In this document: positions 28,629 to 35,922 of the stretch, in pieces
How positions within the stretch are numbered: position 1 is the stretch's first letter
Layout of the letters: each line of letters starts with the position of its first letter
DNA from: an uncultured bacterium
GTDB lineage: Bacteria > Bacteroidota > Bacteroidia > Bacteroidales > Bacteroidaceae
Direction of reading: 5' to 3'
Assembly: GCA_905215575.1 (NCBI GenBank)
Contig: CAJMQV010000004.1
Location: 1 to 64,000, forward strand
Length of the DNA: 64,000 bases
Notes under the pieces: generated by a model
Database searches by the model: none
What the model was told of the DNA's origin: nothing
What the model saw: the letters and a program-made list of their open reading frames with translations, nothing else
Made by a program: the position numbers and the translations under genes

Positions 28629-29852
28629 ATGAAACAATTTTTTTTAGGAGCACTACTTATTCTTCTACAAACCGGCATCTGTGCACAAAAACGCAAAGCC
28701 ATCTATATTGTGCTGGACGGTATTCCTGCCGACTACATCGAACGGGTTCATCCCAAAACCATCTTTGAAATAGCGGAAAAAGGAAATTATGCACGGGCTA
28801 TAACCGGAGGAGAAATTGGAAGATACTCGGAAACACCGACTATCTCTGCCATCGGATATATGAATATCCTGACCGGAACCTGGATGAACAAACACAATGT
28901 AAACGGTAATTCCAATCTGAAACCGAACTATAATTATTGGTCATTGTTCAAAATCGCCAAATCTCAAAATACGGACTACAAAACGGCCTTATTTTCCAGC
29001 TGGACCGACAACCGTACGGTGCTCATCGGCGCCGACAAACCGGAAACAGGCAACTTAAAGATAGACTATGTGTATGACGGTTACGAACTGGACAAACAAA
29101 GATTTCCGGAAAAAGCGAACCATTTACAGATATTTGAAATCGACTCTGTAGTCTGTCAGGAAGCAGCAAAATGTATCCGCGAGAAAGCTCCAGATTTAAA
29201 TTGGGTTTATTTATGGTATACCGATTCCGGTTATCATCTCTATGGCGACGGAAGCTATATGGATGATTACGTACGGAAAACCGATGAACTGATCCGACAG
29301 ATATGGGAGGCCGTACAATTGCGCGAGAAAGAATATAACGAAGAGTGGCTAGTCATTGTTACCACCGACCACGGACGTGATGAAAGCGGTTACCATCACG
29401 GCAGACAATCGGAAAGAGAACGCAGCGTGTGGATTTCGACTAATGCTTCCAAGGTAAACAGCCACTTCCAAAGCCCTTCATTATCGCTGGTGGATATCCT
29501 GCCCAGTATCTGCTCCTACATGCAGTTTGAAATGCCTCAGGAGGTAGCTTTCGAAAAGGATGGCGTTTCTTTCTTGGGCAAAAATGATATCTCAGATCTG
29601 ACGACTCATCCTTATGACCAATATGTCACTCTGAAATGGAACTGCACCAAGTCCAAAGCGGATGCCACCATCTACATGGCTACGACCAATAACTATAAAG
29701 AAGGAGGCAAGGATAAGTGGATAAAAATCGGTACTACAAAGGCCAACAAAAAAGAATTTACCGTTGACCTGAACAAATACCCGAAATCAAAGTTCTATAA
29801 ATTTGTGGTATCGACTCCCAATAATCTGATTACAAAATGGATTTTTAAATAA
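28629..29852 (+). CDS. Secreted type I phosphodiesterase/nucleotide pyrophosphatase-like protein
   Basis: 407 residues with signal peptide MKQFFLGALLILLQTGICAQ. It belongs to the alkaline phosphatase superfamily, ENPP branch. The first metal-binding strand is IYIVLDG (D30). The stretch ETPTISAIGYMNILTG contains T71 at the place of the nucleophilic Thr, and a WMNKHNV turn follows as in NPP enzymes. The second metal site is seen in TTDHGRDESGYHHG. The last 75 residues (from VTLKWNCTKSKAD) look like a fibronectin-III-type beta domain. Family members cleave phosphodiesters of nucleotides, lipids or sugar phosphates; the substrate is not clear here. First gene of the operon, followed by a 134-base gap containing a long hairpin. 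A role in removing phosphate-linked substituents from the glycan is possible but speculative. Confidence 0.8.
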   Translation: MKQFFLGALLILLQTGICAQKRKAIYIVLDGIPADYIERVHPKTIFEIAEKGNYARAITGGEIGRYSETPTISAIGYMNILTGTWMNKHNVNGNSNLKPNYNYWSLFKIAKSQNTDYKTALFSSWTDNRTVLIGADKPETGNLKIDYVYDGYELDKQRFPEKANHLQIFEIDSVVCQEAAKCIREKAPDLNWVYLWYTDSGYHLYGDGSYMDDYVRKTDELIRQIWEAVQLREKEYNEEWLVIVTTDHGRDESGYHHGRQSERERSVWISTNASKVNSHFQSPSLSLVDILPSICSYMQFEMPQEVAFEKDGVSFLGKNDISDLTTHPYDQYVTLKWNCTKSKADATIYMATTNNYKEGGKDKWIKIGTTKANKKEFTVDLNKYPKSKFYKFVVSTPNNLITKWIFK

Positions 29853-29869
29853 AAACATACTTGGCAAAG

Positions 29870-29923
29870 ACCATCCTATTCCTAACCATTGGAGGGCATT
29901 CCTGCTGTTAGGAATAGGATGGT
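29870..29923. repeat. Perfect 17-bp inverted repeat between two operon genes
   Basis: The arm 29870-29886 (ACCATCCTATTCCTAAC) pairs without mismatch with 29907-29923 around a 20-base loop. No T-run follows on the plus strand, so it is not a normal terminator. It may be an mRNA stability or processing hairpin, or a partial terminator. Confidence 0.7.
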
Positions 29924-29986
29924 TTATGCAGTCAAGGTTCGTTTACCGACTATTTCATTTTTGCAACAAACTACATACAGCATACC

Positions 29987-31099
29987 ATGAAACAACGTTT
30001 GGAATCATTAGACATCTTACGGGGTCTGGATCTTTTTATTCTGGTATTTTTCCAGCCTGTATTCATGCGACTGGCACAGGCACAACCAGAAGGCAACTTT
30101 TTACGACTTATTCAAGAACAAGTCTTTACCCATGTGGAATGGGAAGGACATCATTTATGGGATCAGGTCATGCCCTTGTTCTTATTCATGGCAGGAACTT
30201 CCATCCCTTATGCATTTGCCCGATATAAGGAGGAAAGACACTTCCCGAAATCCGCCTTTTATCGCGTCGGCAAACGGATTGTCCTGCTCTGGATTTTCGG
30301 TGCCATCGTTCAGGGAAATCTTCTGGATCTTAATCCCGACACTCTTTATCTATACACAGATACTTTGCAGGCCATTGCCTGCGGCTACCTGTTTTCTGTG
30401 ATTCTTTTTATGAACTTGTCGACCAAAGGTATGCTAGCAGTCACCTTGCTTTGTCCCCTGATATACACTGTCACGATGATGACAGGCGAAGGATACCAGC
30501 CGGGCATCAATATGGCCGAACAAATCGACCGGATGATTCTCGGACGGTTTGTCTATGGTTCTTATGTCATGGACAACGGAGAAATCGTCTTTGCCGACTG
30601 GTATCACAACAGTTGGCTGTTAAGCTCGCTGAATTTCATAGCAACCACCATGAGCGGTGTGCTCACCGGAGTCATCTTAAAATCCCAGATGACCGGCAAG
30701 AAGAAAGTGCAGGTTCTGCTCTTCAGTGGCATCATCTGCCTGACGGCTGCTTACGGTCTTTCTTTCGCAGAGCCGATCGTCAAACGAATATGGACCAGTT
30801 CCATGACTTTCCTGTCTTCTGGAATATCCATTCTACTGATGCTGTTCTTCTACTATTGGGTGGATATCCGGAAGAAAGGAAGGTTCTTAAAGTGGCTGAA
30901 GATTTACGGCATGAATTCCATTCTGGCCTACATGCTGTATAATACCATGAATCTGAATTCCCTGCTTCAGCAATGGTTACACGGGTTGGAACAGTTCACA
31001 GGAAAGTATTATCCTTTCGTTTTCGAATTGTGTTTTGTCTTTCTGATCTTCCTGATACTGAGACATTGTTATCAAAAAGGTATATTTCTTAAAGTATAA
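29987..31099 (+). CDS. HGSNAT/NagX-like transmembrane sugar acetyltransferase (DUF5009-type)
   Basis: 370 residues and strongly hydrophobic, with about nine to ten membrane helices. It opens with RLESLDILRGLDLF, the typical start of the acyltransferase/HGSNAT group. The stretch THVEWEGHHLWDQVMP then FLFMAGTSIPYAF aligns by eye with the active-site region of human heparan-alpha-glucosaminide N-acetyltransferase (pattern H-x-x-W-x-G...D-x-x-x-P). H49 falls on the human catalytic His. Human HGSNAT moves acetyl groups from cytosolic acetyl-CoA to terminal glucosamine in the lysosome lumen. Here the acceptor would be a periplasmic amino sugar. The frame sits 11 bases before a GH3 gene and in the same operon as GH89, the enzyme that follows HGSNAT in the lysosomal pathway. 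The substrate is inferred, not shown. Confidence 0.8.
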   Translation: MKQRLESLDILRGLDLFILVFFQPVFMRLAQAQPEGNFLRLIQEQVFTHVEWEGHHLWDQVMPLFLFMAGTSIPYAFARYKEERHFPKSAFYRVGKRIVLLWIFGAIVQGNLLDLNPDTLYLYTDTLQAIACGYLFSVILFMNLSTKGMLAVTLLCPLIYTVTMMTGEGYQPGINMAEQIDRMILGRFVYGSYVMDNGEIVFADWYHNSWLLSSLNFIATTMSGVLTGVILKSQMTGKKKVQVLLFSGIICLTAAYGLSFAEPIVKRIWTSSMTFLSSGISILLMLFFYYWVDIRKKGRFLKWLKIYGMNSILAYMLYNTMNLNSLLQQWLHGLEQFTGKYYPFVFELCFVFLIFLILRHCYQKGIFLKV

Positions 31100-31110
31100 A
31101 GAACAAAAAC

Positions 31111-33681
31111 ATGAAACAGCTATATGCTCTCCTGATAGCCGGCCTCTGCACTTGTCAAACGGCACAGGCAAAGGATTATATCAAATATAAGGATGCTTCT
31201 GTTCAGATATCGGAACGCGTCGAAGATCTCATGGCGAGAATGACGCTTGATGAAAAAGTGGCCCAACTGATGCAGATGGGCAGCCACATGATTGTGCACG
31301 ACGGAAAAGTGGATTTGGGCAAAATGAAAGCTATTTGCCAGAAAAACGGAATCGGCTTTTTTGAAGGAATCACTCTCACCAGCGAAGAGGCCCACAGAAT
31401 CATGAGCGAGGTGCAGCACTATATGATAGACAGCACGCGGTTGGGAATTCCGGTTTTTACCATTACCGAATCACTGCACGGTTCCGTGAACGACGGTGCA
31501 ACGATCTATCCGCAGGCCATAGCTTTGGGCAGTACTTTCAACCCGGAACTGGTTTATCAGATGACCGCCAATATCTCGGAAGAATTAAAAGTGCAGGGAA
31601 TTACCCAGAGCCTGACACCCGTTGTCGATGTCTGCCGGGATTTACGTTGGGGCCGTGTGGAAGAATGTTTCGGCGAGGATCCTTTTCTGGTTCGCACTAT
31701 GGGAGCCCATCAGGTGAAAGGATATATGGATCAGGGAATTTCACCCATGCTGAAACATTTTGGAGCCCACGGAAGTCCTTCCGGAGGCCTTAATCTTGCA
31801 TCCGTACATTGCGGACAAAGGGATTTGCTTTCCATCTATCTCCAACCCTTTGAATATATTGTAAAGACCGTGAAGCCCTGGGCCGTCATGTCTTCTTATA
31901 ACTCCTGGAACGGAGTGCCCAATTCTGCTTCTGAGTATCTGATGACAACCTTACTGAGAAACGAATGGGGGTTTCAGGGATACGTCTATTCTGACTGGGG
32001 CTCCATCGATATGCTGAATTATTTCCATAAAACTGCACGAAACAGAGCGGAAGCGGCCTATCAGGCGTTCCATGCCGGACTGGACGTGGAAGCCGGAATC
32101 AACTGCTATCGGAACCTGAAGGGACTGGTGACCTCCGGTTTGTTGAATATGGAGGAGATTGATCGGGCGGTGCGTCGGGTGTTAACCGCCAAATTTGAAA
32201 TGGGATTGTTTGAATACCGCTTTCCGACCGAAAAAGAATTCAAGAAGCATCTGCATACTCCCAAACAGGTGGCGCTGGCACGCAAACTGGCCGAAGAATC
32301 AATCGTCCTGTTACAGAACAACGAAAAACTTCTTCCTCTGGACATCAACAAACTGCACTCAGTGGCGCTGATTGGTCCTAATGCCTATCAAGTGCAGTTT
32401 GGAGATTATACCTGGAGCAGAAGCAACAAAGACGGTGTTACCCTGTTGGAAGCCTTCCGGAAAAGAGCCGGAAATAAAATCCGGATAGAATATGCCAAAG
32501 GCTGTGACCTGCATACGGACACGACTTCCCATATACCACAGGCTGTAAACATGGCCAAAAATTGTGATTTAAGTATTGTCGTTGTTGGTTCGGCCAGCGC
32601 TTCACTCTCCAGAGACTATTCCAATGTGACCTGTGGAGAAGGATACGACCTGTCGGACATGACACTGACCGGAGCGCAGGAAGAGCTAATCAAGGCCATA
32701 CATGCTACCGGAAAACCGGTTATTGTTGTCCTGCTGTCGGGCAAACCCTTCGCTATGCCATGGGTAAAAGAAAATATTCCAACCATTTTGGTACAGTGGT
32801 ATCCTGGAGAGCAGGGAGGAAACGCCTTGTATGATGTTCTGTTCGGTGAAGTAAACCCTTCCGGAAAACTCAACTACTCTTTCCCGAAAAGTACAGGAAA
32901 CATACCTTGTTACTATAACCATCTGCCCACTGACAGAGGATTTTATCACCAGCCGGGTAAACCCAACCAACCGGGACGTGATTATGTGTTCGACACTCCT
33001 GAACCTCTTTGGGCTTTCGGTCATGGATTAAGCTATTCTGAATTCGAGTACTGCGACATGCAAACGGACAAAGAAGAATACGACATGGACGACACCATAC
33101 ATATTGAGGTCAAGCTCCGGAATCTAAGTGATATTCCCGGAAAGGAAGTCGTACAGGTTTACGTCCGGGACCTGATATCCAGTGTGGTGACTCCGATTCA
33201 GGAACTGAAAGCTTTTTCTAAAGTAAATATTTCCGGAAAAGAAACAAAGCAGGTAAATTTGTCCATACCGGTACACGACTTGGGACTATATAATCAGGCC
33301 ATGAAATATGTGGTAGAGCCGGGCGAGTTCGAAATACAGGTTGGCGGCGCATCCGACAAGATTGCTTTACAGAAAAAAATCGGTGTGACTCTTCATGAAG
33401 AAAAAAAGATCAATCTGAAAAAACAGGAAAACACAACCCGAAAAATCAAAAAAGAAAAAATAACGGTTTCGGGATATGTGCGCGACGTGCAAGCCAACCC
33501 GGTAGAAAATGTCCGTATCGAGAGTGAGGGACAAAGCGTATCGACCGATTCGGACGGATTCTATCAGATAACAACCTACTCTACAGCCACTCTGCTCATA
33601 AAAGGGAAATATATAGAACCCAAGAAAATACCTGTTCAAGGCGAAGCAAACATCAATATTGAAATCGTAAGAAAGAAATAG
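31111..33681 (+). CDS. GH3 beta-glycosidase with C-terminal regulatory-like domain
   Basis: 856 residues. The signal peptide ends near AQAKD. The GH3 N-terminal barrel runs from about residue 40 to 350, with LTPVVDVCRDLRWGRVEECFGEDP, MLKHFGAHGS and nucleophile D295 in YSDWGS. The C-terminal alpha/beta domain spans about 385-620, and the FN3-like domain lies at about 655-730 (GKEVVQVYVRDLIS). From about 785 an extra carboxypeptidase-regulatory-like domain appears (VSGYVRDVQANPVENVRI, STDSDGFYQI), which most GH3 enzymes lack. The family acts on beta-glucosides, xylosides and related bonds; the three-domain layout fits an exo beta-glycosidase, but the exact sugar is unclear. It lies between the acetyltransferase and another GH3 gene with gaps of 11 and 26 bases. 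It is likely periplasmic or surface-bound. Confidence 0.92.
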   Translation: MKQLYALLIAGLCTCQTAQAKDYIKYKDASVQISERVEDLMARMTLDEKVAQLMQMGSHMIVHDGKVDLGKMKAICQKNGIGFFEGITLTSEEAHRIMSEVQHYMIDSTRLGIPVFTITESLHGSVNDGATIYPQAIALGSTFNPELVYQMTANISEELKVQGITQSLTPVVDVCRDLRWGRVEECFGEDPFLVRTMGAHQVKGYMDQGISPMLKHFGAHGSPSGGLNLASVHCGQRDLLSIYLQPFEYIVKTVKPWAVMSSYNSWNGVPNSASEYLMTTLLRNEWGFQGYVYSDWGSIDMLNYFHKTARNRAEAAYQAFHAGLDVEAGINCYRNLKGLVTSGLLNMEEIDRAVRRVLTAKFEMGLFEYRFPTEKEFKKHLHTPKQVALARKLAEESIVLLQNNEKLLPLDINKLHSVALIGPNAYQVQFGDYTWSRSNKDGVTLLEAFRKRAGNKIRIEYAKGCDLHTDTTSHIPQAVNMAKNCDLSIVVVGSASASLSRDYSNVTCGEGYDLSDMTLTGAQEELIKAIHATGKPVIVVLLSGKPFAMPWVKENIPTILVQWYPGEQGGNALYDVLFGEVNPSGKLNYSFPKSTGNIPCYYNHLPTDRGFYHQPGKPNQPGRDYVFDTPEPLWAFGHGLSYSEFEYCDMQTDKEEYDMDDTIHIEVKLRNLSDIPGKEVVQVYVRDLISSVVTPIQELKAFSKVNISGKETKQVNLSIPVHDLGLYNQAMKYVVEPGEFEIQVGGASDKIALQKKIGVTLHEEKKINLKKQENTTRKIKKEKITVSGYVRDVQANPVENVRIESEGQSVSTDSDGFYQITTYSTATLLIKGKYIEPKKIPVQGEANINIEIVRKK

Positions 33682-33707
33682 AACTTACAGAATTAAACAT
33701 ATGGATC

Positions 33708-35897
33708 ATGAAAATACTAAAAATATCTTTACTATGTACCTCGCTGTGGGGAGTCAATGGAGCTTATTCTGAAAACATTCCGGCCTATAAAGACCGGCAT
33801 CAGCCCATAGAAGTCCGCGTCCATGATTTGCTGAAACGAATGACTTTGGACGAAAAAATTGCGGAACTGAACCTCATGGCTTATTATACACAAAGGGATT
33901 CCGACATCAGAAGTCTCATAAAGCAAGGTAAAGTAGGTGCTTTACTCAAGGCTAACGGAGCCGCATTGAACCGCTCCTTGCAGGAAATCGCCATAAAAAA
34001 CAGTCGACTGAACATACCGCTGATATTCCATGAGGATGTCATTCACGGATACCGCACCCTCTCACCAATACCTTTGGCAGAATCCTGTAGCTGGGACACG
34101 GTTCTGGTACGGAAAAGTGCTGCAGCTGCTGCTTTGGAGGCAACAGCCTCCGGAATCCAGCTGACTTATGCCCCTATGGTCGATGTATCCAACGATCCGC
34201 GCTGGGGACGCATCATGGAAACTTCCGGAGAAGATGCTTTTCTGGGATCCGCCATGGCTACGGCTCGTGTTCGAGGATTTCAGGGAAGCGAACTGAACGA
34301 CAAGCATACTCTGGCCGCCTGTGTCAAGCATTTTATCGGATATGCCGCTCTTTTGGCCGGACGGGATTATCTCAACACGGACTTCTCTTATCGGGATCTT
34401 AAAGAGCGCTATCTGCCGCCCTTCCAGGCTGCAGTAGATGCCGGAGTGTCTTCTGTAATGTGTTCCTATACTTCTTATGACGGAGAACCGGTCACAATGA
34501 ATCATAAGATAAACACGGAACTGCTCCGGAATGAAATGCAGTTCAAAGGATTATACATGAGCGACTGGTCTACCCTGACCCATGCAGTAGAAGAAGGAGC
34601 AGCCAAAAACGGACGCGAATCTTCACGACGGGGAATGCAAAGCGGCGTAGATATGGACATGGCTTCCGGCCAATACTCAAAATGGCTCAAGGAACTTGTG
34701 CTTGCAGGAGAAGTTGATTCTTCACTGATTGACCAGGCCGCTGCAAGGGCGCTGACTCTAAAATTCAAGACCGGACTGTTTGACAATCCTTATCTTTATT
34801 TTGACACGAAAAAAGAAAAGGAAATCACTGGTTCGCCCGCCATCAGACAAACCATGCTGGATATGGCCCGCAAGAGTATGGTTCTGCTGAAAAACGAGTC
34901 GTCCGTACTGCCTCTTTCCGGAAAAGAAAAAATAGCTCTCACCGGACCGTTTGCCAATATTCAGACGGACCTGATGGGCTCATGGACCATGAAAGGCCGT
35001 GCCGAAGAGGTCATATCCGTATGGAACGGTTTCTGCAAAAAGCTTCCCAAACAGCAACTCATCCATGCCGGATGCGCGTGGAACGGAGTAACACCGGAAT
35101 ATCTGGCTACATTGAAGGAACAGGTTAAAGAGGCTCAGGTGATCATTGCCTGTATCGGAGAATTCTCTTTCAACATCGGCGAAGCGGTTACTACCGGCAA
35201 ACTGCAAATACCGGAGGAACAAAAACAAATGCTTCAAGTCCTGAAAAGTACCGGAAAGCCCGTCATTGCCGTACTGTTTAACGGTCGTCCTTTGGTCGTG
35301 GACGAGATTCTGAAATCCTGCGACGCTCTGCTGGAAGCCTGGTATCCGGGAACGATGGGTGGAGAGGCTGTTGCCTCTTTGCTACTCGGTGAGGAATCCC
35401 CGTCGGGCAAACTGACACAAACTTTTCCACGGCACGCCGGACAAGTGCCCATCGCCTATAATTTCAGAAGAAGCTTTGGCCGCATCGAACACAACGACCT
35501 GAAAAAAGGTCCTCAATTTCCTTTTGGCTTTGGACTGACTTACACAACATTTGCCTACGGGGAACCGACTACCGACCGCAAGGAATATACTCCCGGCGAC
35601 ATGGTCCGAGTAAGTGTAACGGTGCAGAATACCGGAAAGAAAGCAGCCAGAGAAATCGTTCAACTATACATTCGCGACGAAGTTGCCACCATCGTTCCCC
35701 GAGAAAAGGAACTAAAGGGATTTGCCTCCGTCATGTTGCAGCCCGGAGAAAGCAAAGAGATCCGGTTCGAACTTCCTTCTGAATACTTTATGATCTGGAA
35801 CAACCGTATGGAAAAAGTCTTAGAACCCGGTTCATTTCAAATTCTGACTGGAGGTAACTCTGAGGACCTTCAATCTACAAAAATCAAATTCAAATAA
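33708..35897 (+). CDS. GH3 beta-glycosidase (BglX-like)
   Basis: 729 residues. The signal peptide ends near GAYSEN. Family 3 landmarks in order: MTLDEKIAELNLM, FHEDVIHGYRT (the substrate-binding HGYRT region), YAPMVDVSNDPRWGRIMETSGEDA, VKHFIGYAALLAGRDY, then nucleophile D286 in MSDWST. The alpha/beta C-terminal domain follows (SVLPLSGKEKIALTGP; GKPVIAVLFNGRPL; EAWYPGTMGG) and then the FN3-like domain (AREIVQLYIRDEVATIV). Length and order match periplasmic beta-glucosidases of the BglX type. Within this locus it probably removes beta-linked terminal sugars. The two adjacent GH3 genes differ clearly in sequence, so they likely act on different linkages and are not a recent duplication. Confidence 0.93.
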   Translation: MKILKISLLCTSLWGVNGAYSENIPAYKDRHQPIEVRVHDLLKRMTLDEKIAELNLMAYYTQRDSDIRSLIKQGKVGALLKANGAALNRSLQEIAIKNSRLNIPLIFHEDVIHGYRTLSPIPLAESCSWDTVLVRKSAAAAALEATASGIQLTYAPMVDVSNDPRWGRIMETSGEDAFLGSAMATARVRGFQGSELNDKHTLAACVKHFIGYAALLAGRDYLNTDFSYRDLKERYLPPFQAAVDAGVSSVMCSYTSYDGEPVTMNHKINTELLRNEMQFKGLYMSDWSTLTHAVEEGAAKNGRESSRRGMQSGVDMDMASGQYSKWLKELVLAGEVDSSLIDQAAARALTLKFKTGLFDNPYLYFDTKKEKEITGSPAIRQTMLDMARKSMVLLKNESSVLPLSGKEKIALTGPFANIQTDLMGSWTMKGRAEEVISVWNGFCKKLPKQQLIHAGCAWNGVTPEYLATLKEQVKEAQVIIACIGEFSFNIGEAVTTGKLQIPEEQKQMLQVLKSTGKPVIAVLFNGRPLVVDEILKSCDALLEAWYPGTMGGEAVASLLLGEESPSGKLTQTFPRHAGQVPIAYNFRRSFGRIEHNDLKKGPQFPFGFGLTYTTFAYGEPTTDRKEYTPGDMVRVSVTVQNTGKKAAREIVQLYIRDEVATIVPREKELKGFASVMLQPGESKEIRFELPSEYFMIWNNRMEKVLEPGSFQILTGGNSEDLQSTKIKFK

Positions 35898-35922
35898 TAA
35901 CTTGCTGAAAAACATTTAGAAT

